DNA from: Corynespora cassiicola
Lineage: Eukaryota > Ascomycota > Dothideomycetes > Pleosporales > Corynesporascaceae
Length of the DNA stretch: 64,000 nucleotides
Reading direction: 5' to 3'
Assembly: GCA_022059125.1 (NCBI GenBank)
Contig: JAEUWY010000016.1
Location: 1,612,001 to 1,676,000, forward strand
In this document: positions 47,401-60,554 of the stretch, in pieces
How positions within the stretch are numbered: position 1 is the first letter of the stretch
Layout: every line of letters begins with the position of its first letter
Program-made: the position numbers and the translations under genes
The notes under the pieces: model-generated
Told to the model about the DNA's origin: nothing
Seen by the model: only the letters and a program-made list of their open reading frames with translations
Databases searched by the model: none

Positions 47401-50400
47401 TTTCTACTGCGTCCGGAATACTATTTTTTATTTTTTATTTTTTTTTATATATATTAGATTATACGCGCTTTAGAGATCTAAAGCTATAAATATTTATATT
47501 TTAAATAGCTTATTTTTAAGTTTTTAAATATTTAGTAGTAAATATTTATTTTTAATTATAATATTATTAAGTTTTTTAAAATCTACGTATAACTATAAAA
47601 ATCTATTTTTTTAAAAAATAAAAATAATTAAATACTCTGCCTCTAACGTTAATTTATATATAAATTTTTTTTTAAAATTTTTATTAAAGTATATTTATAA
47701 TATTATAAGCTTTTTTTTTAATAAACTGTAAATAAGTTTAAAAGTTAGATATTTTTTTTAAAAAGCTATTTTACAGTTTTAAAGCTAATACTTAAATAAT
47801 ATTTTATTATCTACTTTTTTTTAAAAAAGTAGTTTTTATTTACTGTATTTTTTAAAGAATTTAAAAATTATATAAATTATTTTTAAAACTTTTACTTTTT
47901 TATTTAGTAGCTTTTTATTAAATTTAGTAAAGTTAATTTTTTTTTTAAAAGCGTTTTATTTAATTTTTTACTGCTTATATTATTTAGCGTAATTTTATTT
48001 ACTATTAAATACTGCTAATATATAGATTTTAATATAATAGCGTAATTATATTTTATAAATAAAAGCTTTTTTTTTACCTAATTAATGTATAAATTATACT
48101 TTCTAAACTATAAAAGTTCTAAAATAACGTTATAGATAGCCGTATTTATAATATTAAAAAAAATTTTTTTTTAGTATTTTTAGATATCTATAACAGTTAT
48201 AGCTTCTTAATTTATTAATACTTTTTTTAGTATTTTTTTTTTAGTTACTATATAAAGAAAATAGAGTTATTTATAGATATGCGTTTTTGTTTTACTACGC
48301 TTTGTTATCTACTATAAAAAATAGTTATATTAAGCTTTTATATTTAATAATATTTTTATTTAGTATTTATTAAATTTAATAGATAGCTTAACTAAATTTT
48401 TTAAATTAGTAGTATATAATACTTTAAATTAATTTTAGGCGCTAAGTGCTATTTTAAAAAAAACTTATTACTAAATTTATATAAACGTTTTTTATTTTAG
48501 TAATATTTATAATTATTATATAGGCAGGTTTACTAGAGATTTTAAATATATTTTTTATTAACTAGTATATTTATTATAAGTTTTTTAGCTTTATTTATTT
48601 TAAAAAAATATTATAATTATTATTTATTTTATAAGTAAGTGTTATATACGTGTATTTTATAGTTAAATTATTAATATTTATATTTACGTAGTTTAGATAG
48701 AAACTAATTTACAGCTATTTTATTTAAATAGTAAATTTAATATTAGTTTTTTTAATAAAAAATTTATAAGTAGATTACGTACTTTAGATTTTTTAGATTT
48801 AAATAGTATTACAGTTTTTACATATTTTAGCTTTATAAAAAACTTAAAACTATATTTAATTTACTGTTAGAATCTAGTAGAATTTCTAGTTTAATTTTTA
48901 AATTTAATTAACTAACTTATTTTTATATTTTAGAACTGCGTTATTATTAGCGTTTCTTTAAATTTTAATTTTTTTTATTTAAATTATAATTTTTTTTTAA
49001 GCGTTTATATATTATAAATAATTTTTTTTACTATATAAATATTTTTATTAAATTTTTTTTGTTTTTTTTAAGAGCTTTAGCTAGTTTTTATATTTTTTTA
49101 AAATTTTTATTAACTTTAAATTATATAAGCTTAGATAGTATACTACTATTACTATTTTTTTTAAACTTATAACTAGTATTACTTATATAGTTTTTATAAT
49201 TTTATATTTTATAAAAAGCTTTTTTTTTCTTAAAGCTAAGTTTTTTAAACTTAACTTTTTTAAAAATATTTCTAAGCTTTAATTAAGTGCTTTTATTTTA
49301 ATACTAAATATAATTAAAAAAAAATTTATTTTTCTGTTTCGCAGTAGTTCACTATTATAAATAAATTTTATTTTATAAAATTTATTTATAATAATTTTCT
49401 ATTTATTATCTGCGTTAGATTTGTTATTTAAAATAGTATATAATATATTTAGCTATTAAATAATTTTATTTTTTAATTAATAGCTTTTTATAATATAGTT
49501 TATTTTTCTATACGCGTAGTAAATTATAGCTTTACTTTTAAACTTATTATTATTTTTTTTATTATTTTTTTATTTTGTTTTTTAGATATTACTAAAAACT
49601 GTTAGTTTATTACTATAAATATTTTAAGTAAAATATATTATTTTATGTTTAATTTATTTACTAATATTAGTATTATAATATTTTTTACTATAACTTAGTT
49701 TAGTATATTATTTATATTTTAAATTTTAGTTTTAGTATAATTTTATTTATAATTTATACAGTTTCTAATTAATATTAATAAACTTATTTATAAGTTGTAT
49801 AAGTATATTAAGCTAAGCTCTAGAACGTATAAGTTTTTTTTTAAAATTAAATTTAAGTTTTTAATAGTATATTATTATAAATACTTTATTATTTTATTTA
49901 GTAAAAATTAATAGTTACTAAAATTTATTAGTATAGTTAGCAGTTAAAGTCTGTTACTGAAAATATTAAATAGTTTATTTAGTAATTATATTTTTATTAG
50001 AAACTTTAAAAACTTATTTAATTTTTTTTTTAAATTTGTTAAAATTCTCTATTTATTTATTAACGTTATTATTAGCTTCGCTGTTTTTATACTTAATAAA
50101 AACTAATTTAATTTATTAAAATGTTTTATTTTTTATATACGTAGCTGCAAACATAATACGTTTTTTTTTTTTTTAATATTTCTATTTTAAAAGTTAAAAA
50201 ATAAGTTAAGCTGTAGAAGCCAGTTTTTAAACTTATTTTATTTTCTATAATAAAAATTAGATATTACTACTTTAATAGAATTATTATTTACTGTATTAAA
50301 TTATATAATTATACTAGTAGTAGCTTTAGTACTAATAGTACTACTAGTTAAAATTAAAAATACGCGTAATTTTAAAGTAATACTTATTTTAAAAAGTGTT

Positions 50401-50405
50401 TATAA
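44407..50405 (-). pseudogene. G2 gag-pol, RIP-killed
   Basis: Same order of gag and pol remnants as G1, all frames closed. On the + strand at about 44829-45000 a Lys/Ala/Leu-rich frame with RIP-type stops ends at the position that aligns with the end of the G3 antisense frame. Confidence 0.8.
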
Positions 50406-50879
50406 TATTAAAACTATATTATAAGTTATAAGCAAGGCTAAAGAGCAAATAACTGCTTAAGTTAATTTTTAGAAATAAATACTAGTAAAATTACGTAAAT
50501 AAAATAATATATAATATACTATATAGGTCTGTGTATTAGCGATAGAGCATAATAAATTAATAGTTAATTCTAAATAATAAATTTACTAATAAAGTAAATA
50601 TAATTATAAAATATAATTATGTAAACTATATATATATTAAATTTTATAAAATTCTATAGTTTTATAAAACTATTTTTATAAAATTATAAAACTTATAAAA
50701 CGCTAAGTTATAAGTTTTAAAAATTCTATACTAAGCTTTTTTTAGTATTAATATTTTTATAGAACTGTTACGTGACTTGTTTTAGCTTAGCAGAGTAATA
50801 AATACTTACTATTAGTACTTATTATTAGCTATTTTTTAAAAGCGTTATCTGCGCCGCCTACTTTCTTAAATTTATAATA
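50406..50879 (-). repeat. G2 5' LTR
   Basis: 474-bp direct repeat of 43933-44406. Confidence 0.9.
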
Positions 50880-53529
50880 TAATTAAGCTAAAATTACGTT
50901 TATTATAAAGCTGTAATAATTTAAATTTAAATACTATTTTACTACAGTATCTTTCTTTTTTTACTTTACTATAATTTTACTTATTTTATTTTTAACTAGT
51001 TAGTATAAAAAGCTGAGTACTCTCTGTACTCTTTAAGTTTTTATTTTAGTATAGTTAAAATATACAAAGTATAATCTAAAATCTATTATTTTATATTTGT
51101 TTTTTAGTTAATGCTTATAAAAACCTATTTTTTCAAAATTATACGTATTTTTATTAATAATACTGTACTTTTTTTTATATAATATAGTAACTTAAATATT
51201 ATAAGCTATAAATATATATTAATAATAGAGCTAATAAAGTTGTATCGCTATAACCAGCTACGTAATATACTTAGTTAATTAGTTTATTTAGTAGTACTAA
51301 GTAACTAAGTAGTGTTAAGCAGAAGTTTTAAACATATATATATATAGTCTGTATAATTATATTTTATAATTATATTTACTTTATTAATAAATTTATTTTT
51401 CGAAAATTAACTATAAGTTTATTATACTTTGTTACTAATATAAAAATCTGTATAGTATATTATATATTATTTTATTTATATAACTTTATTAGTATTTATT
51501 TTTAAAAATTAATCTAAGCAGCTACTTACTTTTTAATTTTATTTATAGTCTGTAGTACAGTCTTAATATTAAACTAAAAGCTAATAATTTTAGAACTTTT
51601 ATATAAAACGCGCTGATAATTTTACTAGTAAATTAATAAAATTTAAAAATTTAGTTAACGTTTAATAAAGTTAATAAACTAATTAATATTAATAAAGCCC
51701 GCTTTTCGCGCAGTAAGTAATTAATTAGCTATATTATATATAATATATAGTATAGATATAAATTTTTATAAATCTAGTTTAAAAATATAAATAATAATAA
51801 ATTTTTTTTAGATTTAGTTAGCTGCTTTAAATTAAACTAATAATTATATTTTATAAGTTATTTAGCGCGTTAATTACAGACTATAATTTTTAAAATATTA
51901 TAAATAGTAGTAGCGCGTTATACGCTTTAAATTAAATAATTTTTAATAGCTAAAAAAATAAAAACTACTAAAGTCTCTCTATAGACCAATTAAAAATTTT
52001 TTAGTTATAGTATTATAAATATAAGTTATATATATACTAAAATATTTAGAAATACGCGACTCGCTTATATGCGCGACTCGTTTATATATACAACTTACTT
52101 ATAAATTATATTTTAGTTAAATTATATAAAATATAATCTAAGACTTATTATTTTATATTTATTTTTAGTTAAAGTTTATATCATACTAAAGTTATTAATA
52201 TATAGCTGGTAACAGTAAAAATATTTTAAATTTAAGCTATTATTTTTATAGTTTAAAAAGTTTATAAACTTTAAATAATTAAAATATATATAAATTCTGA
52301 AAAACGCGCTAATGTAAATATATAAATTAATATTTAAACTAATAAATAAATACTATTTTACTATAAATAATTAAAAAACAGACTATTTAAAAGTATAAAT
52401 AGTACTCTACCTATAACTAATAATAAAATATACTATTTATACTGTTAATATATTAGTTTATAAAATATATAAATTTTTTTTTACTAAAACAGCGTAGTAT
52501 ACTACTTTAGTTTTTATACTAAAAAAGTATTAAATACGTTAGTAATCTAAGTAAAAAAAATTCATTTAATAACTAACGTATTAGCTTAATTAAAATATAA
52601 AATATGCTATTTAAATATTAACTACTTTTAGTATTTTTAAAATATAATTTTTAGTACTCTGTTTTAGTTTTTAAAAATATAATATTTACAATTAAAAAAA
52701 ATTAAAGTTACTTAATATACTATTTAAACTTTATTTCAATAATATATAGTTAAATATTATATTAATTTTTTTTTAAATATATAAAATACGCTGTTTTAAA
52801 TTTACTAAAAACTTTATAATAAAGCTATTTTAGTAATAACTTAACGTAAAGCTTTATAGTATAATTAAAAATTAAACCAGCTAAAAATAAAATATATAAA
52901 TTTTTTTTTTATATTTTTTTAAAAAATATAATAAATAAATTAAAATATATACTAATATAGTTATTTAGTTTTTATAAATATATTAAATATATAAACGGTA
53001 ATTACTGTTTTCAAATAACTAATTTATACTTAGATATTTTTAAACAAAAATTTAGTTAATTAAAAACTTTATTTTCTAACTAACTTATTTATTTACTTTA
53101 ACTAACTATTTAATTTAACTTTATGTTTTCTAAATTTAAGTTTAAAATATATCTATAAAACACTTTTATTTAATTTACTAATATACTAAACCTTATTAAT
53201 AATTTTAGTAATAACTTTATTATAAATTTTTATAGTAAAATAAAAACAGCTAAGTTTTATATACTTGATATTTTATATTGATATTAAAAATTTATTGTTA
53301 AGAATATTACTATACGTACTTTATTTTTACTATAATAAAAATAAAAATAAAAAATTTAATTAGTTAAAAATAAGTTATCTATAACTTGAAATTTTTTTAA
53401 ATAGAATTTTTTATAATTAAATTAGTAACTATGTTTAAATTTTTTTTAATACTTTATTAAATACTTATATTATTTAAGCTAAATAGTGTAACTAAAATAG
53501 ATTAATAAATTTATTACTGGCTTCTAACA
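50880..53529. other. Mixed RIP-degraded repeats with a solo LTR
   Basis: A mutated family-R start lies at about 50907, the solo LTR at 51197-51568, then unassigned AT-rich sequence. About 52130-52460 is colinear with 55790-56080 (family R interior). 52500-53529 holds nothing recognisable. Confidence 0.6.
51197..51568 (+). repeat. Solo Gypsy LTR
   Basis: 372 bp, starts TATTATAAGC, ends ..TCTTAATA, flanked by TTAAA at 51192-51196 and 51569-51573. The second half matches the common R/U5 part of the other LTRs in reverse; the first half is a further U3 variant, closest to that of G3. A solo LTR arises by recombination between the two LTRs of one element. Confidence 0.85.
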
Positions 53530-55619
53530 CAGTAGAGTGACACGAAAAAAACTCCCTCTAAAAAGTAGCAATTTTTAAACATTAATAACTTTTTAACTAG
53601 ACTAGCTATTAAAATAAAGAAAAATTAATATAATAGAAGCTTACTATATTTTTAATATCGATTTTAAAAAACTAGAGTTTATACTAAGGTTTTAAGATTA
53701 GAATTAAGCTTAAAGTAAAGATAAAAAAAATGTAAAATTAAGTGTTTAATTATTTTTTATCTAGTATATAATTTTCATTTTTTATTTAATTATTAGAAAC
53801 TTATATACTATATAATTATACTTAAAAAATTCTATTATAGCTTTTTTATTTAAAAAAGAAAATAATAAAAGATTTTTTTTTTTTAAAAAATTCAACTATA
53901 TAAACAAATTAATAATTAATTAAATTGTTAATTTTTTGTATAATATCCGTTGGCTTTAAAAACTGCTTTCTAACCTCTAAATAAAAATAGTATATAATTA
54001 TCTATTATTTTTTATGAAATTAAATTCTATTTTTTATTTATAGCATTTATAAATAAAGTATTTTCTTTTTTATTTTATTTTTTACCTAATAAATTAGAAT
54101 TTAATTTTTTTAAATTATTTTTTTATATAGCCTAGACGCTTTTTATAGATGCTAAGTCTAGACTATAAGCTAGATATTTAAATAATTTATTTTTATTTTT
54201 TTTAAAATATTTTAAAACTGGTTTAGCTGTATAAATTTTTAAATAATCTTATTAAAATTTCTAGTTTCTAAACTAATTAGTATTTATAAAAAATTTATAA
54301 TTTAATATTTAATTAAATATATTTAATTAAATATTAAACGTAAATTAAAAAGTTTAAAAAGAAGATAGAAACTAACCGGGTTTTATTTGTTTTTTAATAA
54401 TAAAATTTAATACTTTTTATATATAATCTGTATTATTAAAGTCATTTTTAGAATTAAGTATTTTAATAAATACTAATTCTGATCTTTTTTCTATCTAAAT
54501 AGCTTTCTATACTAATATAATAATATACCGAGCTTTAATTTAATTAGTACTATTTTTTTAAAAAAAGTAATGAAATTTAAAAAATACAATTATTTTTTAT
54601 TTAATTTCAATTTTTTTTTTTACTTATAATTTAATTTTATAAAAGCTAATTCAGCTTTTATACCTTCATTTCATTTTTTTTAATATATTTCTGTTTAGAA
54701 CCTAGACCTCTTTCTATTACTTACTTATTAGAATATTTTTTTTCTATTTTTTAATTATTTTTTTATATACTTTAATCTTATTTCAGCTTTTTTTTTATTT
54801 AAATAAGGCTTTTTAGTACTAATTTTTATACTATAATTTTCTTCTTTTTAATATCTTTATAAGCTTCTTCTAAATACTTTTATATTATTTTTAAATAATA
54901 TTTTTTTATTTGTTTTTTTAAAGCTTTTATTTTAATTTCTATTAATAATTTTCTTATTTTTTTTAGAAAGCTTACTTTTTTCTTCTTTATTAGCCTTATT
55001 AAAACTATTAAAAAATTTATATTTTTTATTAATTCGTTTTATAGTATAATATATACTATTTTTAATTTTATGTAATAAATTAGAAATAGTTATAATAAGT
55101 GTATTATTTTTATATAAAAAAAATAACTTTTTCTTTATAGTCTGAAAATTAAAATTCTATTTTATATTAATTTAGAGAACATAGAGATTTCAATTTAAAT
55201 TTTTTAAATATTGATTTTTATACTAATTTAACTAGTTTATTATTATATAATAATACTTATATAATCGAAACTTTATTTTTTAAACTTTAATCTTTTATAA
55301 TCTAGATTTAAAACTATAGCTCTAGTTTTTTGCTTACGTAATATAAACTAAGTTTAGTATAGCTAGCGTTAAAAAAAAACTTAAAATAGTTTTATTAATA
55401 AAAAATAATTAAGCACTTAATTTTAAAAAATCTTTTATCTTTTTTTTAAGCTTAATTCTTACCTTAAAATCTTAATTCAACCTCTAGTTTTTTAATTATA
55501 ATATTAAAATTGTTATAAATCTTCATTATATTAATTTTTTTTTATTTTAATAGCTAGTCTAGTAAAAAGGTTATTATTGTTCAAAAATTGCTATTTTTTA
55601 GAAGAAGTTTTTTTCGTGT
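53530..55619 (-). mobile_element. Tc1-like element copy e, RIP-degraded and truncated
   Basis: The left end is CAGTAGAGTGACACGAAAAA. The right end stops at ..TTTTTTTCGTGT, so the last about 13 bp are missing and are replaced directly by a family-R start (TGTAACGATTT at 55620). The left flank is CA, not TA. Confidence 0.8.
53928..55160 (-). pseudogene. Tc1-like transposase, dead copy (element e)
   Basis: Same exon/intron layout as the intact copy (CCGGGTTTTATTTGTTTTTT and following at about 54377), ATA for ATG, many stops and small frameshifts. Non-functional. Confidence 0.8.
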
Positions 55620-56691
55620 TGTAACGATTTAAACTGGACTCTGTTTTAACTTTCACCTTTTACATAGTTTAATACTTTTTTTCTTACTTTTTTTTACTTT
55701 TATTATTAACTAATTAGTATAAAAAACTAAATACTCTCTATACTTTTTAGTTTTTTATTTTAATATAGTTAAAATATACAGAGTATAACTTAGAATTTAT
55801 TATTTTATATTTGCTTTTTAGTTAATACTTATATTATACTAAAATTACTACTATATAGCTAGTAATAGTAATATAATATTATAAATTTAAGCTATTATTT
55901 TTATAGTTTAAAAAGTTTATAAACTTTAAATATTTAAAAATATATAAATTCTGTAAAACGCGCTAATTAAAATATATAAAATAATATTTAAACTAATAAA
56001 TATTTAACGTATAAGCTATTTAAAAATATAAATAGTATTTTATTTATAACTAATAACTAGTATTTTACTAGTACTACTAACGTATAAATTTATAAAATAA
56101 AATAATACTTTACTATACTTTTACTAAATATTACTTTAAAATATACTACTTGAAAACTAAAATTCTTAAATATATTATTTAGAATTTTATTTTAAAATAT
56201 AAAACTAAAAGTTATACTAAATTATTTTTAAAAAAGTAATAAGCGTATTAGTAAATTAGATAGAAAAAAAAACGCTTTTTTAAAAAAAGTAATAACGTAA
56301 AAAAATAAGCGAGTCGCTAAAATAAGTAAGTTACTATTTTTTCTAACTACTTCAGCACACGCATCTACTTATATAACTATTTTAGAAAAATACTATAATA
56401 ACTTAATATAAAAAGTAACTAAAGTAGTTATACTACTATTTTATATATATAAAAGTTATAATTTAATTTTCTACAGCGTATCTAGCACGCTTTTAACTAC
56501 TAGCTGCTACTAAAATAAACTATCTTTTTATATTTTTTTTATTTAATTGCTTTTTAATATTTTTTTAAATTATAATTTTAGCTTTTTTAGTTTTTATTAA
56601 AGTTTTTTTATACTAAATTTGTTTTTTTTTTACTTTATACGCTATATAGCAGTTTTATTAGCTTTTTTAAAGTTTTTAACTTACGTATAAA
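55620..56691 (+). repeat. Family-R repeat copy, host of G4
   Basis: Starts TGTAACGATTTAAACTGGAC at the truncated end of Tc1-like e. The interior matches 52130-52460 and its end (56380-56691) matches 36040-36340. Interrupted by G4 at 56692. Confidence 0.6.
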
Positions 56692-57134
56692 TATTATAAT
56701 ACAGTTTTAGAAGAACTCGGGCAGACAATATTAAAGACGCGGTTTTAATTATATATATAATTACGCACCCGAAAAGGAACTGCTGTACTATATTATATAA
56801 CTAAAAAAAATATATAATTTAGAGTTTACGTTTTAGTAAAGTAAGCGCTTATAAATACTAATAGTAAACGTTTATAATAGATATAAATAAGCGCGGTTAC
56901 TACTAAGTATATAGTTTATATAATTATACTCTATAATTATATTTACCTTATTAGCAAATTTATTGTTTAGAATTAACTATTAACTTATTATACTCTATCG
57001 CTAATATAAAGACTTATACAGTATATCACATATTATTTTACTTATATAACTCTACTAGTATTTATTTTTAAAAATTAATCTAAGCAGCTATTTACTTTTT
57101 AGCCTCACTTATAGTCTGTAGCCTAGCCTTAATA
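56692..57134 (+). repeat. G4 5' LTR
   Basis: 443 bp, inverted relative to the G1 LTRs: starts TATTATAATACAGTTTTAGA, ends ..CCTTAATA. Confidence 0.88.
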
Positions 57135-59508
57135 TTATAAATATTTTTTAAAATAAGTACTACTTTAAAATTACGCGCATTTTTAACTCTAACTAGTAAT
57201 ACTATTAGTACTAAAGCTACTACTAGCGTAATTATATAATCTAATACAGCAGATAATAATTCTATTAAAATAGTAATATTTAATTTTTACTATAGAGAAT
57301 AAAATAAGTTTAAAAACTGGCTCTTGCAGCTTAACTTGTTTTTTAACTTCTAAAATAGAAATATTAAATAAAAAAAACGCGTTATATTTGCAGCTACGTA
57401 TATAAAAAGCAAAATACTTTAATAAATTAAACTAGTTTTTATTAAGTATAAGAACAGCGAAGCTAATAATAACGTTAATAAATAGATAGAAAACTTTAAT
57501 AAATTTAAAGAAAAAATTAAATAAGTTTTTAGAGTCTCTAATAAAAATATAATTACTAAATAAGCTATTTAATATTTTAAATAATAGGCTTTAGCTGCTG
57601 ACTACGCTAATAAATTTTAGCAACTATTAATTTTTACTAAATAGAATAATAAAGTATTTATAATAATATACTGTTAAGAACTTAAACTTAATATTAAAAA
57701 AAAATTTATACGTTCTAAAACTTAGCTCAACACACTTAAACAACTTATAAATAAATTTATTAATATTAATTAGAAACTGTATAAACTGCGAATAGAATTA
57801 CACTAAAACTAAAATTTAAAATATAAATAATATACTAAACTAAACTATAGTAAAAAATACTATAACGCTAATACTAGTAAATAAGTTAAACGTAAAGTAA
57901 TATATTTTACTTATAACACCTATAGTAATAAACTAATAGTTTTTAGTAATATCTAGAAAGCGGAAAAAAAAATAATAAAAAAAAAATAATAAATTTAAAA
58001 GTAAGGCTATAACTTGCTACGCGTGTAGAAAGACAGGCTATATTATAAAAAACTGTTAATTAAAGAACAAAATTATTTAACAGCTAAATATATTATAAAC
58101 TACTTTAAATAACGAATCTAACGCAGACAATAAATAGAAAATTATTATAAAAAAATTTTATAAAATAGAATTTATTTATAATAGCAAACTACTGCGAAAC
58201 AGAAAAAAAAAAAAAAATTTTAATTATATTTAGTATTAAAATAAAAATACTTAGATAGAGCTTAGAAGTATTTTTAAAGAAGTTAAGTTTAAAAAACCTA
58301 GTTTTAAAAAAAAAAAAGCTTTTTATAAAGTATATAATTATAAAAACTATCTAAATAACGCTAGTTATAAGTTTAAAAAAAATAGTAATAGTAGTACGCT
58401 ATCTAAACTCGTACAATTTAAAATTAACTAAAACTTTAAAAAAATATAAAAATTAGCTAAAGCTTTTAAAAAATACAGAAAAGATTTAATAAAAACGTCT
58501 GTATAGTAGAAAGAATTACCTGTAATATATAAATATTTAAAAAAAAACTATAACTTAAATAAAAAAAATTAAAATTTAGAGAAACGCTGATAATAACGTA
58601 GTTCTAAAATATAAAAATAAGTTAATTGACTAAATTTAAAAATTAGGCTAGAAGTTTTACTAAACTTTAACAGTAAATTAAATATAGTTTTAAATTTTTT
58701 ATAAAGCTGAAACACGCAAAAACTGTAATACTACTTAAATTTAAAAAATTTAAAGTATATAAACTATTTATAAATATTCTGCAGAGAAAACTAATACTAA
58801 ATCTACTACTTAGATAAAATATTAGTAGAATAGTTTCTAAAAAAACTATATAAATATATATAATAGTAGTTTAACTGCGAAACACACGTATACAATATTT
58901 ATTTATAAAATAAATAATAAGTATAATACTTTTTTAGAATAAATAAAAACGAAAAACTTATAATAAATATACTAGTTAATAAAAAATATACGTAAAATTT
59001 CTAGTAAATGTATTTATATAAAAATTACGAACATTACTAGAATAAAAAACGTTTATATAGATTTAGTAATAAGTTTTTTTTAGAATAACATCTAGTACTT
59101 AAAATAGACTTAAAGTATTATACGCTACTAACTTAAAAAACTTAGTTAAACTATTTATTAAACTTAATAAATACTAAATAAAAATATTATTAGATATAAA
59201 GGCTTAGCGTAACTACTTTTTACAGCAGGCTGTAAAGCGTAGTAAAATAAAAATATATACTTATAAATAACTTTATTTTCTCTACATAGTAACTAAAAAA
59301 AAAATACTAAAAAAAGTATTAATAGATTAAAAAGCTACGACTATTATAAATATCTAAAAATACTAAAAAGAGATTTTTTTTAATATTATAGATACGGCTA
59401 TCTACAACGTTATTCTAGAACTTCTATAGTTTAAAAAATATAATTTATATATTAATTAGGTAAGAAAGAAGCTTTTATTTATAAAATGTAATTGCGCTAT
59501 TATATTAG
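57135..59508 (+). pseudogene. G4 gag and protease region, RIP-killed
   Basis: A gag-like frame with stops runs through about 57290-58200. A CCHC zinc knuckle is readable at 58015-58056: CYACRKTGYIIKNC, where the expected His is Tyr (a single C-to-T change). The protease active site near 59192 reads Asp-Ile-Lys instead of Asp-Thr-Gly, again C-to-T / G-to-A changes. Non-functional. Confidence 0.8.
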
Positions 59509-59944
59509 TGTTAAAGCTGTGCTACAGGCTATAAGCGAGGCTAGGGAGCAAGTAGCTGCTTGGGTTGATTCTCGGGGACAAGTACTAGTAGGGTCACGTG
59601 AGTGAAACGATGTGCGATATACTGTACGGGTCTCCGTGTTGGCGATAGAGCATAATAGGTTGATAGTTAATTCTAAATAATAGATTTGCTAATAAGGTAA
59701 ATATAATTATAGAGTATAATTGTGCGAACTATATATATGTGCCTTAGTGCTTATTACTGAGCGCTCTACATGCTTATTGTTAAGCGTGCTTATTTCTAAG
59801 CGCTCACTACTAAGCATCTTATATGTCTTTGCTTACTACTGAGCTGTTACGTAATACGTTATATATTATCTCTGAGACTCCGTATCTCTGCTTTCTAGTT
59901 AGTTTAGCTTTTACTGTTCGGCGCTTAACTAAGTGCTTATAACA
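59509..59944 (-). repeat. G3 3' LTR
   Basis: 436 bp, TGTTAAAGC..TTATAACA on the + strand, i.e. canonical TG..CA ends when inverted. A polypurine tract follows inside (AGAAGAGAAGAATAA on the minus strand). The U3 carries irregular repeats of GCTTATT(A/T)CT(G/A)AGCG type. Confidence 0.88.
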
Positions 59945-60218
59945 TTATTCTTCTCTTCTAGTGTTTTGTCCTTAAATTACATAACTGCTCTACCTCTTAG
60001 TATATAACCGGAGTTTGCCCCGCTCGTGCGGTTTAAAGTAGGTTGTTATATTTTCTACTTAACGTTGTATCTGTTTTAGCGCTGAAATTCGTTGTGCTAA
60101 CGTTTTAGCAGATAACTTTTATATTTATTATTCTCTTGAAGGTGTCGATTGTTATATTATACCAAATTCTTCTTTAAAGTGTTCTGAGTGTACCCGCTTG
60201 GGTTATCTGTGCGTGGAT

Positions 60219-60554
60219 ATGTCGTGGTCTTTTCTCAACTGGACTTGTAACGAATACTAGAAGAAGGTAGACAATAATAAAAAGTTGCTTACGCAGGTAA
60301 TTGCTTATTTACTGCGTAATAAAAAGATTTTTAAGCAGGCTGAAGAGCGTGCTAAAAAAAAGGCTCTGTGTTTAGCTTCTGAAATGGCGTAAGAGGGAGA
60401 GTTGGTGACTGCTGAATCTAGCAACTGTTCTGCCGCAGACGCGATAGTTGCCTTTTTTTCTAAAATATAGGCTACTATAGACTTTATTAATTTCGCTGTT
60501 CTCTTTTCTTTGTATACTGCTGTAGATATAGTTTCGGGCCCTTTAGATTTCTGA
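60219..60554 (+). pseudogene. Antisense reading frame between pol and 3' LTR of G3
   Basis: A 112-codon frame from ATG (MSWSFLNWTCNEY) to TGA, on the strand opposite to gag-pol. It is interrupted by three stops (two TAG, one TAA), all explainable as RIP of CAG/CAA/TGG. The middle is Lys/Ala-rich and probably helical (KQAEERAKKKALCLASEMA). The 3' end meets the end of pol tail to tail. Recognisable counterparts exist in G1 (KQAEKRAKKKTLY, about 37905-37990) and, at the 3' end, in G2. I do not recognise a family. Confidence 0.55.

Larger units (their letters stand above)
43933..50879 (-). mobile_element. Gypsy LTR retrotransposon G2, complete but RIP-degraded
   Basis: 6947 bp, direct 474-bp LTRs and target duplication TAATT at 43928-43932 and 50880-50884. 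Same orientation as G1 and only 79 bp from it. The internal region is colinear with G1 and G3. Confidence 0.92.
56692..59508 (+). mobile_element. Gypsy element G4, 5' part, interrupted by G3
   Basis: A type-1 LTR (as in G1) is followed by gag and protease on the + strand. At 59508 the protease-RT junction is broken by the LTR of G3, with ATTAG as the expected target duplication at 59504-59508. The rest of G4 should lie beyond the window. Confidence 0.85.

Noticed and set aside
37500..51000. CRISPR-like or rDNA-like repeat array
   Set aside because: The repeats are LTRs and colinear retroelement bodies with 5-bp target duplications; no short regularly spaced repeats, no rRNA features.
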